A DNA stretch of 14,311 nt from positions 1 to 14,311 of the forward strand of contig CAMDAN010000064.1 of the NCBI GenBank assembly GCA_945888535.1, written 5' to 3'. Positions 6,397-13,513 of this stretch are shown here, one piece after another. Source of the stretch: Bordetella parapertussis. GTDB taxonomy: Bacteria > Pseudomonadota > Gammaproteobacteria > Burkholderiales > Burkholderiaceae_C. How positions within the stretch are numbered: the stretch's first letter is position 1; each line of letters opens with the position of its first letter. The notes beneath the pieces are model-generated. The model had not been told where the DNA came from. It saw only the letters and a list, made by a program, of their open reading frames with translations, and searched no databases. Both the position numbers and the translations under genes were made by a program.

Positions 6397-7506
6397 AACG
6401 CGCAGGCTAGCCCACCACCACAACCACCGACGCCACCCTTGCTGGGGCAGCTGCAGGCTTGGGCGCAGGAGTTGGGCTTTTCCCAGATTGGCATCGCAGG
6501 CGTAGATTTGTCATCGGCTGAGCCCGGCTTGTTGGCATGGTTGGAACACGGCTTTCATGGTGAGATGGACTACATGGAGCGCCACGGACTCAAGCGTGCA
6601 CGCCCTACGGAACTCGTTGCGGGAACGCTCAGCGTTATCACCGCGCGAATGGATTATCTGCCAAGCCAGACGCCCGGGGACTGGCAGGCCCTAGAGTTTG
6701 CAGGTCTCCATAAAATTGATCAAGGAACCGTGTCGGTTTATGCGCGGGGGCGCGATTACCACAAGGTCATGCGACAGCGACTCCAAAAATTAGCCGAGCG
6801 TTTATCTCGGCACATCGGTCCCCTAGGCCACCGCGCATTCACAGATTCGGCCCCAGTGCTAGAGGCCGAGCTTGCGGTGCGCAGTGGCTTGGGTTGGCGC
6901 GGCAAACATACGCTGGTGTTAAACCGCGAAGCGGGCTCGATGTTTTTTTTGGGAGAAATCTTTATTGATATGGCGCTGGAGCCGACTGCTCCCATATCCA
7001 CCCATTGCGGATCGTGCACCGCATGCATCGATGTGTGCCCGACGCAAGCGATCGTGGCGCCCTACCAGCTCGACGCACGGCGCTGCATTTCCTACCTCAC
7101 CATCGAATACGCTGGCTCGATAGCGGTGGAGCTGCGTCCGTTGATGGGGAACCGGATTTATGGATGCGACGACTGTCAACTGGCGTGTCCTTGGAATAAA
7201 TATGCGCAGCGCAGCAGCTTGAAGGACTTTGACAGTCGCGAGGGTTTGACTGGCGCATCGTTGACCCGGCTGCTGGATTGGAGCGAGGAAGAATTTTTAA
7301 GCTACACCGAGGGCAGCCCCATCCGCCGCATTGGCCATGCGCAGTGGTTGCGCAATGTAGCTATTGCGCTGGGCAACGCGATGCGAAGCGCGTCGTTAGA
7401 AAAACCGCAGTGGCGCAGCGCTTTAATGCGCCGCTTGGATCATCCTAGTGCGATCGTGCGCGAGCACGTGGCCTGGGCCTTGGCGCAAGACCCGAGTTCG
7501 ACCTAA
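6385..7506 (+). CDS. queG: Epoxyqueuosine reductase QueG
   Basis: QueG carries out the last step of queuosine synthesis, reducing epoxyqueuosine to queuosine in tRNA with cobalamin and two [4Fe-4S] clusters. From the GTG at 6385 (373 residues) the visible features are: the N-terminal GFSQIGIAG start of the domain (31-39); a FTDSAP segment with the likely catalytic D154; a ferredoxin-like set C208, C211, C214, C218; then C234; and C261, C264, C268 in CDDCQLACPWN. A HEAT-like C-terminal tail includes RLDHPSAIVREHVAWAL. The start is uncertain. GTG 6385 gives a Pro-rich tail, TTG 6439 would begin just before the domain, and the frame stays open to a TTG at 6325 antisense to tsaE. Its stop overlaps the AEC permease stop by 4 nt (CTAA). 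queG divergent from a tsaE-amidase-mutL group recalls the enterobacterial neighbourhood. Confidence 0.95.
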   Translation: MNTHNAQASPPPQPPTPPLLGQLQAWAQELGFSQIGIAGVDLSSAEPGLLAWLEHGFHGEMDYMERHGLKRARPTELVAGTLSVITARMDYLPSQTPGDWQALEFAGLHKIDQGTVSVYARGRDYHKVMRQRLQKLAERLSRHIGPLGHRAFTDSAPVLEAELAVRSGLGWRGKHTLVLNREAGSMFFLGEIFIDMALEPTAPISTHCGSCTACIDVCPTQAIVAPYQLDARRCISYLTIEYAGSIAVELRPLMGNRIYGCDDCQLACPWNKYAQRSSLKDFDSREGLTGASLTRLLDWSEEEFLSYTEGSPIRRIGHAQWLRNVAIALGNAMRSASLEKPQWRSALMRRLDHPSAIVREHVAWALAQDPSST

Positions 7507-8423
7507 ACCAAATACAGCGGCCGTAAAAAGCCCAAAGAAAAAGTCAGGCTGAGCATTCCAAGCAGGGTCGATAAGGTGACCAACCCACCCACATACGCTC
7601 CGTCATAGCCCATCTTGCTGGCTAAAACGTAGCAGGTTGCCGCTGTGGGGATGGCGGAGTAGGCCAACAAAATAGTGGCTTGGCTGGCGCTCAGAGAAAA
7701 CGCATACGCCGCTGCCAAAGCCACCAGCGGAGAGATTAAGTGGCGAATCAGTAAGACCGAGGAGGCCAGAACTTTACCGTTAGCCAAGGCCCCAATTTGC
7801 ATTCCAGCACCCGCTGCCATCAAGCCCAAAGCCAAAGAAGAAGCGCCAATCCGGCTCACGGTCGGCTCCAACCAATGGGGCAATGACAATCCGCAGAGAT
7901 TAGCCAACAAGCCCGAGGCCGTAGCCAATATCAACGGGTTACGCAGTAACTCTTTACCAAAATGTTTTTGGCTTCCGCGTGCCATAGGCCACACCGCTGC
8001 CACATTCACCAAGGGCACGCACACGCCAATCAGCACCGCAATTTCTAACAGCCCGGCAGGTCCGGCCAAGCGCTCGGCCAAAGCCAGCGCAATGAAGGAG
8101 TTAAACCGAAAACCAACCTGCACCGAGGCGGCGTGCAATCGCACAGGCATGTGTTTTCGCAGTCCAGGGAGATAGGGCAGAGCGTAGGCCAAAGCCACGC
8201 CCACTCCGAGCACTGTCCAGCCAGCGCCCACCAATTTAGCCGCCTCACTCAAGTCCAAGGGGCTTTTGATAATCGAATAAAACAAAAGCGTGGGGAAAAG
8301 CAGGTAGTACACCAAAGCATCGACATGCACCCAAATGGAGCGGTTGAGCGCGGTAAACCGACAAATGAGGTAGCCGATCAGAATCAGCGAAAAATCAGGG
8401 AATAGGAGTTGGGCGTAATTCAC
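7503..8423 (-). CDS. AEC-family (auxin efflux carrier-like) permease
   Basis: This is an inner-membrane carrier of the AEC / bile-acid-arsenite superfamily; bacterial members move malate, other small acids or amino acids. The 306 residues form about ten hydrophobic segments with the usual inverted-repeat look: LLFPDFSLILIGYLICR at the N-terminus; HVDALVYYLLFPTLLFYSI with the conserved Tyr and Pro; GFRFNSFIAL; LRNPLILATASGLLANL opening the second half; then MAAGAGMQIGALA. The GTG at 8423 puts the first helix at the N-terminus, as in relatives. ATG 8486 or TTG 8492 would add a tail of 21-23 residues without membrane character; no ribosome site decides the matter. It ends tail-to-tail with queG, sharing CTAA, and diverges from the Bug protein. 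The substrate is not visible. Confidence 0.86.
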   Translation of the reverse strand: MNYAQLLFPDFSLILIGYLICRFTALNRSIWVHVDALVYYLLFPTLLFYSIIKSPLDLSEAAKLVGAGWTVLGVGVALAYALPYLPGLRKHMPVRLHAASVQVGFRFNSFIALALAERLAGPAGLLEIAVLIGVCVPLVNVAAVWPMARGSQKHFGKELLRNPLILATASGLLANLCGLSLPHWLEPTVSRIGASSLALGLMAAGAGMQIGALANGKVLASSVLLIRHLISPLVALAAAYAFSLSASQATILLAYSAIPTAATCYVLASKMGYDGAYVGGLVTLSTLLGMLSLTFSLGFLRPLYLV

Positions 8424-8485
8424 GGGCCAAGGATAACAGTCACGGGTCAAAAGACTTTGAGCTAAAGCGTTGGGGTAATAGCCCA

Positions 8486-8514
8486 TAGGCAACGCTGTTG
8501 GAGGGATGTAATAT
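8486..8514 (+). promoter_or_regulatory. Candidate sigma-70 promoter for the Bug-type binding protein
   Basis: TAGGCA (8486-8491, 4 of 6 to TTGACA), a 17-nt spacer, then TAATAT (8509-8514, 4 of 6 to TATAAT), about 40 nt before the ATG. It sits in the only sizeable intergenic gap (8424-8553), which separates divergent genes. The hexamers are imperfect, so confidence is low. I see nothing else identifiable in this gap. Confidence 0.28.
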
Positions 8515-8553
8515 GACTACTCACCTCCCATCCCACTTCAAGGACACTTCACC

Positions 8554-9528
8554 ATGCACCGTTATCTTTTTAAGTGCGCGCGTATTTTGAGTTTGGTTTT
8601 GTTACCCGTTGGAACTTTATGGGCGCAAGCGTATCCCAACAAAGTCATCAAGCTCCAAGTCCCCTTTGCACCCGGCGGAACGACCGACATCATTGCCCGC
8701 GTCATCGCAGAGCCCTTGGGTAAAGCACTGGGTCAAACCGTCGTCATCGAAAACAAAGCAGGTGGTGGTGGCGTGATCGGGGCCAACGAAACGGCGAAAT
8801 CAGCACCCGATGGCTATTCATTGGGAATGGCGACCGTCTCAACCGTAGCGGCCAACCCTGCGATTAACCCCAAAATACCCTACAACGCGATGACGGACTT
8901 CACCCCCATCATCAACATTGCAGCGACGCCCAATGTGATTGCAGTCCACCCTAGCTTTCCGGCAAAAGACTACAAATCCTATGTGGCTGAGCTAAAAAAG
9001 CATCCTGGCCGACATTCCTACTCTTCCTCTGGCACGGGAGGCATTGGTCACCTGCAAATGGAGTTGTATAAAAACTTAGCAGGCGTGTTTGTCACCCATA
9101 TTCCTTACCGCGGCGCGGGTCCCGCGCTTAACGACACGGTCGCCGGTCAGGTTCTCATGACCTTTGACAATTTGCCATCGGCCTTGCCTTTTATTCAGGC
9201 CAATAGATTGGTGCCCATTGTGGTGGCTGCACCGCAGCGCTTAAGCCAACTGCCCAATGTTCCGACCTTCAAGGAACTGGGTTTAGAGCCGGTTAACCGG
9301 ATGGCGTTTTACGGAATTTATGGACCGAAAGGCTTGCCGAAAGAAGTCGTCGACAAAGTCAACGCAGCAGTGCGCAAAGCCTTGGAAGACCCGATCGTAA
9401 AAAAGCGTATTGAAGATACCGGCTCTTTGATTATTGCAAACACCCCGGAGCAGTTTACTGAGCAAATTCGCGCGGAATACGCGGTGTACAAACGGGTGGT
9501 TGAGTCCGCCAAATTGAGTTTGGACTGA
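8554..9528 (+). CDS. Bug/TctC-family tripartite tricarboxylate transporter substrate-binding protein
   Basis: This is a 324-residue periplasmic solute-binding protein of the Bug (Bordetella uptake gene) family, which is greatly expanded in Burkholderiales. It has a Sec signal (about 1-26, likely cut after AQA before YPNK). The family signatures follow: [14 protein letters not shown] (37-50), [23 protein letters not shown] (ligand-loop region), [19 protein letters not shown] and NVPTFKEL...[10 protein letters not shown]. An AAGGA element lies 9 nt before the ATG. No TctA or TctB membrane subunits occur in the window, so it may be an orphan binding protein using a distant transporter or acting in sensing. 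The ligand is unknown. xerD follows after 2 nt, with a terminator-like hairpin just inside it. Confidence 0.93.
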   Translation: MHRYLFKCARILSLVLLPVGTLWAQAYPNKVIKLQVPFAPGGTTDIIARVIAEPLGKALGQTVVIENKAGGGGVIGANETAKSAPDGYSLGMATVSTVAANPAINPKIPYNAMTDFTPIINIAATPNVIAVHPSFPAKDYKSYVAELKKHPGRHSYSSSGTGGIGHLQMELYKNLAGVFVTHIPYRGAGPALNDTVAGQVLMTFDNLPSALPFIQANRLVPIVVAAPQRLSQLPNVPTFKELGLEPVNRMAFYGIYGPKGLPKEVVDKVNAAVRKALEDPIVKKRIEDTGSLIIANTPEQFTEQIRAEYAVYKRVVESAKLSLD

Positions 9529-9530
9529 TC

Positions 9531-9547
9531 TTGCCATTGGGTGGCAA
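9531..9547 (+). repeat. Perfect hairpin covering the xerD start codon
   Basis: TTGCCA (9531-9536) and TGGCAA (9542-9547) are perfect inverted repeats around a 5-nt loop. The left arm begins with the proposed TTG start of xerD, so folding of the mRNA would hide the start codon. The structure begins 2 nt after the binding-protein stop, so ribosomes finishing that gene could open it. Confidence 0.45.
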
Positions 9548-10469
9548 AACAGGCGTTGGTCCAATCGCTGGGCCAACGCTTTTTGATGAGTCAATTGACA
9601 TTTTCATTGATGCGTTGTGGTTAGAAGAGGGCTTGTCAAAGAACACCTTGGAAGCCTATCGGCGTGACCTGCGCCAGTTGTTGGCCTTTCGCCAGGGCGC
9701 GGCCTTGGTCAGCATCACGGAGCAAGATGTTCTTGGCTATTTTTCTGCCCAACACGCCAGCACCAAAGCCACGACGGCCAACCGCCGACTGACCGTATTT
9801 AAGCGTTACTTTCGGTGGGCTTTGCGTGAAGGCCGCATCCAAATCGATCCCACATTAAAGCTGCAAGCGGCTAAACAGGCCTTGCGTGTTCCTAAGACCT
9901 TGACCGAGGCCCAGGTGGAGGATTTGTTGGCAGCGCCGGATACCACTGCCGCTTTGGGCGTACGCGACCGAACCATGTTGGAGTTGATGTATGCCAGCGG
10001 ACTTCGGGTCAGCGAGTTGGTGACGCTTAAAACTTTGAACATCGGAATGAATGACCAAGTGCTTCGGGTGATGGGTAAAGGCGCGAAGGAGCGTTTGGTG
10101 CCGTTTGGCGAAGTGGCTGCGAGTTGGCTGCGGCAGTACTTAGACGGAGCCCGTGCGACCTTGCTTGCGGGTAAGCAAACCGATGATTTATTTGTCACTA
10201 CCCAAGGAACGAATCCTGGCGTAGCGATGTCCCGGGTGATGTTTTGGATGGTCGTTAAAAAATACGCCTTGGCCGCTGGCATTCGGTCTGCGCTTTCGCC
10301 CCATACCTTGCGCCACGCGTTTGCGACCCATTTACTCAACCATGGCGCGGATTTACGCGCGGTACAACTGCTTTTGGGCCACGCCGACATTTCGACAACA
10401 ACCATCTACACCCACGTTGCCCGTGAGCGCTTGGCGCAATTGCATGCAGCGCACCATCCACGAGGCTAA
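9531..10469 (+). CDS. xerD: Site-specific tyrosine recombinase XerD
   Basis: XerD, with XerC and FtsK, resolves chromosome dimers at dif by strand exchange. The 312 residues contain the N-terminal SAM-like core-binding domain (about 18-105; FIDALWLEEGLSKNTLEAYRRDL) and the catalytic domain with R159 (SGLRVSE), K183 (GKGAKER), H258 and R261 (PHTLRHAFATHLL), H284 (LLGHADISTT) and nucleophile Y293 (IYTH). The ending LAQLHAAHHPRG is close to E. coli XerD and separates it from XerC. The TTG at 9531 is the first start in the frame and has GGA 6 nt upstream; TTG 9537 is the only close alternative. No ATG or GTG lies before the conserved domain. A start hairpin and a terminator-like hairpin overlap its first 18 codons. 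It converges with the DUF455 gene across 3 nt. Confidence 0.95.
   Translation: MPLGGKTGVGPIAGPTLFDESIDIFIDALWLEEGLSKNTLEAYRRDLRQLLAFRQGAALVSITEQDVLGYFSAQHASTKATTANRRLTVFKRYFRWALREGRIQIDPTLKLQAAKQALRVPKTLTEAQVEDLLAAPDTTAALGVRDRTMLELMYASGLRVSELVTLKTLNIGMNDQVLRVMGKGAKERLVPFGEVAASWLRQYLDGARATLLAGKQTDDLFVTTQGTNPGVAMSRVMFWMVVKKYALAAGIRSALSPHTLRHAFATHLLNHGADLRAVQLLLGHADISTTTIYTHVARERLAQLHAAHHPRG
9553..9584 (+). terminator. Intrinsic-terminator-like hairpin inside the xerD 5' end
   Basis: The left arm 9553-9562 (GCGTTGGTCC) pairs with 9570-9579 (GGGCCAACGC): ten pairs with one G-U wobble, a 7-nt loop, then five T at 9580-9584. This is the classic form of a Rho-independent terminator on the plus strand, 25-56 nt after the binding-protein stop. 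It lies within codons 8-18 of xerD as annotated, so it would either end the binding-protein transcript or attenuate xerD. Confidence 0.55.
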
Positions 10470-10472
10470 GTC

Positions 10473-11279
10473 TTAAGGGCGGGGTTGGTGGTGCGGGAGA
10501 TCGGCGATTTCTTCAGGGGTAAAGCCCGCTTGTAATCGCGCTGGAATATTAAAGGGTGGTTTGGGCGTGGGGGCTCGGAAGCGTAGCGTGGCGTCTTTGT
10601 AAAACGTCGTTGCGTCAACGCCGTTTTGCTCGCAAAGCCAGTGGTACCAATGGTTGCCAATGGCCACGTGGCCGACTTCCTCTTTCAATATCAATTCTAA
10701 AATCTCAACGGCTTGCAAGGCCTGTGGCGTACCCACTTTGCGTAATTTGGTTTGCACCATGGGGGTGGCATCCAAGCCCCGCGCCTCCATCGTTCTCGGA
10801 ATGAGCGCCATGCGGGCAAGCACATCGTGCTGGGTATCCGCACAAACCGTCCAAAGCCCATCATGGGCCACAAAATCACCGTAGCGGTAACCGCACTGTT
10901 GCAGGTGGCCTTCAAGCAATGAAAAGTGTTGCGCTTCTTCATACGCAACCCCGAGCCAGTCGCGGTAGTAAGCCTGCGGCAAATTCGCAAATCGCCATAC
11001 CGCATCCAGCGCCAAATTGATGGCGTTGAATTCGATATGTGCAATCGAGTGAACCAAAGCGGCGTGACCTTGTGGCGTATAGGCGGAGCGTTTCGGCACA
11101 TCTTTAGGGCCGACCAAGTCGGGCTTGCCTGGGCGACCGGGCTCTGAGGGCGAGACAAAATCACGCGCCGTGTCGCAATCGGCAAGGGGCGCATCGCTCC
11201 AAAGCGCCATCACAGCGCGCACCTTGTCTAGGGGTTCGCAAAGGCAAAAAGCGTCATAAGCACGTTGTCTGATTTCCAT
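10473..11279 (-). CDS. DUF455 (COG2833) ferritin-like domain protein
   Basis: This is a 268-residue protein of the DUF455 family, a group with a ferritin-like four-helix bundle and no firmly assigned function. Candidate di-metal ligands follow the ferritin pattern: HIEF with E83, an ExxH pair E115/H118 (YEEAQHF), and a second ExxH pair E201/H204 (KEEVGHVAIG). E166 or E192 could supply a further carboxylate. This arrangement resembles MiaE and rubrerythrin-like di-iron proteins, so an oxidase or hydroxylase role is possible, but that is inference. The ATG at 11279 is preferred over a TTG at 11303. It sits convergent to xerD (3-nt gap) and diverges from the gamma-carbonic-anhydrase gene across 48 bp containing a DnaA-box match. 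No signal peptide is seen, so it is likely cytoplasmic. Confidence 0.88.
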   Translation of the reverse strand: MEIRQRAYDAFCLCEPLDKVRAVMALWSDAPLADCDTARDFVSPSEPGRPGKPDLVGPKDVPKRSAYTPQGHAALVHSIAHIEFNAINLALDAVWRFANLPQAYYRDWLGVAYEEAQHFSLLEGHLQQCGYRYGDFVAHDGLWTVCADTQHDVLARMALIPRTMEARGLDATPMVQTKLRKVGTPQALQAVEILELILKEEVGHVAIGNHWYHWLCEQNGVDATTFYKDATLRFRAPTPKPPFNIPARLQAGFTPEEIADLPHHQPRP

Positions 11280-11309
11280 CTCTACAATTCTAGGTAATCT
11301 CAACGGGTT

Positions 11310-11318
11310 TTATCCACA
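11310..11318 (+). promoter_or_regulatory. Perfect DnaA-box 9-mer upstream of the gamma-carbonic-anhydrase gene
   Basis: TTATCCACA, identical to the strong oriC R-box consensus, lies in the 48-bp spacer between the divergent DUF455 and carbonic-anhydrase genes, partly overlapping the AGGA ribosome site (11318-11321). A perfect 9-mer is expected by chance about 0.1 times in a window this size on both strands. DnaA could therefore regulate either gene, but a lone box may be accidental. Confidence 0.4.
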
Positions 11319-11327
11319 GGAATAACT

Positions 11328-11852
11328 ATGGCAATGTACGAACTGGCAGACCTTTCCCCCCAAGTCGCTGAGTCTGCGTGGGTGGCCGATAGCGCCCAGG
11401 TGATGGGCCGGGTGGCGCTTGCAAAAGATTCCAGCGTGTGGTTTGGCGTAGTGATTCGCGGCGACACGGAGCACATTTCCATTGGCGAAGGAAGCAATAT
11501 TCAAGATGGCAGCGTGTTACATGCCGACTACGGCATGCCTTTGACCGTTGGGAAATATGTGACGGTAGGCCACAAAGTGATGCTTCACGGCTGCACCATC
11601 GGCGATGAATCACTGATTGGAATCGGCGCCATCATTTTGAATGGGGCCAAAATCGGAAGGAACTGTTTGGTGGGTGCCGGCGCTTTGGTGACCGAAGGCA
11701 AAGAGTTCCCGGATGGTTCGATGATTATTGGCAGCCCAGCTAAAGTGGTTCGTCAATTAACCCCTGAGCAAATGCAGGGGCTGCGAGCGAGCGCACAGCA
11801 TTACATTGAAAACGCCCGCCGCTACCAATCGGAGTTTCGCAAAATTGTCTGA
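11328..11852 (+). CDS. Gamma-class carbonic anhydrase family protein (YrdA/PaaY type)
   Basis: This is a 174-residue left-handed parallel beta-helix protein built from hexapeptide repeats (for example [36 protein letters not shown]). The three zinc histidines of the gamma class are present: H65 (SVLHAD), then H82 and H87 (VGHKVMLHG) with the usual 5-residue spacing. Related enzymes hydrate CO2, but many bacterial members have low or unproven activity, so the exact reaction is open. A C-terminal helix (about 144-172) closes the trimer unit. AGGA lies 6 nt before the ATG at 11328; ATG 11334 is an alternative. Its 3' end overlaps hslO by 8 nt, indicating coupled translation. A 7-bp inverted repeat (11520-11526 with 11531-11537) covers the codons just after the zinc His and is probably incidental. 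Confidence 0.93.
   Translation: MAMYELADLSPQVAESAWVADSAQVMGRVALAKDSSVWFGVVIRGDTEHISIGEGSNIQDGSVLHADYGMPLTVGKYVTVGHKVMLHGCTIGDESLIGIGAIILNGAKIGRNCLVGAGALVTEGKEFPDGSMIIGSPAKVVRQLTPEQMQGLRASAQHYIENARRYQSEFRKIV
11831..11834 (+). promoter_or_regulatory. hslO: Ribosome binding site deciding the hslO TTG start
   Basis: GGAG lies 10 nt before the TTG at 11845, inside the last carbonic-anhydrase codons. No ATG or GTG exists near the conserved MSELHKF start, so this site supports TTG as the true initiator. Confidence 0.5.
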
Positions 11853-12834
11853 ATTACATAAATTTTTATTCGATGGATTGCCTGTCAGAGGCAGCATCGT
11901 GCGTTTGACCGATGCGTGGACCGAGATTTTGCGCCGTCGTGCCTCCAATAGCGAGCACGGCGGATACCCTGCGCCAGTGCGCGACATGCTTGGAGAGATG
12001 GTGGCTGCCGGCGTATTGATGCAGTCCAACATCAAATTTGATGGCGCATTGATTTTGCAAATCATGGGCGACGGCCCTGTCAAATTGGCCGTGGTCGAGG
12101 TGCAATCGGACTTTGAATTGCGGGCCACAGCCTCGGTGATGGCGCCAGTAAAAGCCCAGGCGAGCTTGAGTCAGATGGTTAATGTCACCAACCAAGGCCG
12201 GTGCGCGATTACCTTAGACCCGAAAGTGAAGTTTCCAGGCCAGCAACCCTACCAAGGCGTGGTCCCGCTGTTTGATGATCTAGGCAAACCGATTGCGCGT
12301 TTGAGCGAAGTCTTGGAGCACTACATGCTGCAAAGCGAACAACTCGATACGACATTAGTACTTGCCGCCAACGCGAACGTGGCTGCAGGTTTACTGATTC
12401 AGCGTCTGCCTTTACAAGGTACGGGCAACCTTTCGGGCAGCATGGTGAGCAAAGACAACGAAGATGAAATTGGTCTGAATGAACATTACAACCGCATCGC
12501 CATATTGGCCAGCAGTCTCAAAAGCGAAGAGCTTTTGACTTTGGATGTCGATACGATTTTGCGGCGCTTGTTTTGGGAAGAGCCCATCACCCGGTTTGAG
12601 CCATTAGAAGGGAATGCTGCGCCCCGCTTTGCTTGTAGCTGCAGCCGAGAACGCGTGGCCAAGATGATTGTGAGTTTGGGTGCCGATGAGGCGCAAAGTA
12701 TTTTGACTGAGCGCCCTGACATTGAAGTGGCGTGTGAATTTTGCGGCGTGCAATACCGTTTTGATCCGATCGATGCCGCCCGCCTGTTTGTTGATCCGGC
12801 CCAGCAACTTGCCCCTGGGTCCAAACCCCACTGA
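11845..12834 (+). CDS. hslO: Redox-regulated chaperone Hsp33
   Basis: Hsp33 is a cytoplasmic holdase that oxidation and unfolding switch on to protect proteins during peroxide or bleach stress. The 329 residues begin [20 protein letters not shown], the usual betaproteobacterial start. The N-terminal substrate-binding domain runs to about 185, followed by a linker and the redox switch domain with the zinc cysteines C264-x-C266 and C297-xx-C300. C120 is an extra, non-switch cysteine. The TTG at 11845 is chosen for homology and a GGAG site; an in-frame TTG at 11806 would extend the protein into the carbonic-anhydrase gene. The 8-nt overlap with that gene suggests coupling. It converges with the kinase-like gene across 5 nt. 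Confidence 0.96.
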   Translation: MSELHKFLFDGLPVRGSIVRLTDAWTEILRRRASNSEHGGYPAPVRDMLGEMVAAGVLMQSNIKFDGALILQIMGDGPVKLAVVEVQSDFELRATASVMAPVKAQASLSQMVNVTNQGRCAITLDPKVKFPGQQPYQGVVPLFDDLGKPIARLSEVLEHYMLQSEQLDTTLVLAANANVAAGLLIQRLPLQGTGNLSGSMVSKDNEDEIGLNEHYNRIAILASSLKSEELLTLDVDTILRRLFWEEPITRFEPLEGNAAPRFACSCSRERVAKMIVSLGADEAQSILTERPDIEVACEFCGVQYRFDPIDAARLFVDPAQQLAPGSKPH

Positions 12835-12839
12835 CGTTT

Positions 12840-13478
12840 TTATAGCTGCGGCTTGGCTTCAAGCAAATCAGTAAAGGTGCGGTGCTCGCACTGCGCGTCC
12901 GAGCATTTGTCGCAAACCAACTGCCAGGGGGCTTGCCTTGTGTTTTTTTCCTGAGGCGGATGTTGGGCTTTTGAAATTGTAGCAATCGCATTATTAAAGC
13001 GTTCGTCACCCGTACCGTAGATCACGCTGAAACCGATGCCTTGACTTTTTAGGACGTTGCGTAACGTCGCATCGAACACGGATTGAATAGCAACCCCATC
13101 GCGTTGGATGCCGTCAGCGACCCATGGCAAATCTAAACCCATCACAAAAGTCAGATCAAAACCCCGCTGACTTTCTAAAGCTAAGGGATAGAGTGAGGTG
13201 TCGTTGAAAATGATCTCGCTGTAAATGGCCGTTATCAATGCGGTGGTGTCTGCAATCAAGTAGTCAACCGCTGGGGCGTCTTGAATGCGTTGTATTTGCA
13301 ACTTGGCAATGGCGGTTTGTTCATTGGCCTTTGGTGTTCTTTGATTCGAATCGCACCATTCGCGCAGGGCTTCAGATACAAAGCAGGCCGAAAAACCTTG
13401 GTGTGTGAGTTCAGCAGCCAGTCGCTGCGCCAAAGCCGTTTTGCCGCTGCATTCAGCGCCCAGGATAGCGATCTTCAT
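12840..13478 (-). CDS. NadR kinase-like P-loop ATPase with Cys/His tail
   Basis: This 212-residue soluble protein has Walker A GAECSGKT (7-14), a YLIADTTALITAIYSE segment (73-88, D77 as likely Walker B) and GFDLTFVMGLDLPWVADGIQR (106-126). These features line up with the nicotinamide riboside kinase domain of NadR (E. coli FIDTDFITTQAF, then PFDVTIL...WVDDGLRS). NadR's DNA-binding and adenylyltransferase domains are absent. A nucleoside or ribosyl kinase activity is therefore possible but unproven. After a short hydrophilic break, the tail carries C189-xx-C192-x4-C197-x-H199 in a CDKCSDAQCEHR stretch, likely a zinc site and not part of the NadR kinase. The ATG at 13478 lies 35 nt after the ftsB stop with only a distant AGGGA. 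It is likely the last gene of eno-ftsB and converges with hslO. Confidence 0.84.
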   Translation of the reverse strand: MKIAILGAECSGKTALAQRLAAELTHQGFSACFVSEALREWCDSNQRTPKANEQTAIAKLQIQRIQDAPAVDYLIADTTALITAIYSEIIFNDTSLYPLALESQRGFDLTFVMGLDLPWVADGIQRDGVAIQSVFDATLRNVLKSQGIGFSVIYGTGDERFNNAIATISKAQHPPQEKNTRQAPWQLVCDKCSDAQCEHRTFTDLLEAKPQL

Positions 13479-13513
13479 GGGGTGGACGTTGCAGTCCCTA
13501 AGCCAGCTTGCGC

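Noticed and set aside
9113..9127. GC-rich near-palindrome with 7-bp arms in the binding-protein gene
   Set aside because: It has a 1-nt loop and no T run, and it encodes the conserved RGAGPAL family motif, so coding constraint explains it.
9806..10405. 199-codon open frame on the minus strand
   Set aside because: It is entirely antisense to the xerD catalytic domain, has no recognisable domain, and is explained by xerD codon structure.
10697..11194. 165-codon open frame on the minus strand inside the DUF455 gene
   Set aside because: It is same strand but out of frame with a gene that has strong family motifs; its composition is rich in Arg/Thr/Pro, as expected of a frame shadow.
11283..11288. 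TACAAT as a -10 box for the carbonic-anhydrase gene
   Set aside because: It is a good hexamer, but no matching -35 lies at 16-18 nt; the nearest TTG-like element is only 12 nt upstream.
11520..11537. Perfect 7-bp inverted repeat with ACTA loop in the carbonic-anhydrase gene
   Set aside because: It is inside conserved zinc-site codons, with no T run or regulatory context; most likely incidental.
12816..12841. Possible hairpin plus T5 as an hslO terminator
   Set aside because: The stem is only about 4 bp and the T run starts 7 nt later, so it does not fit a usable intrinsic terminator.
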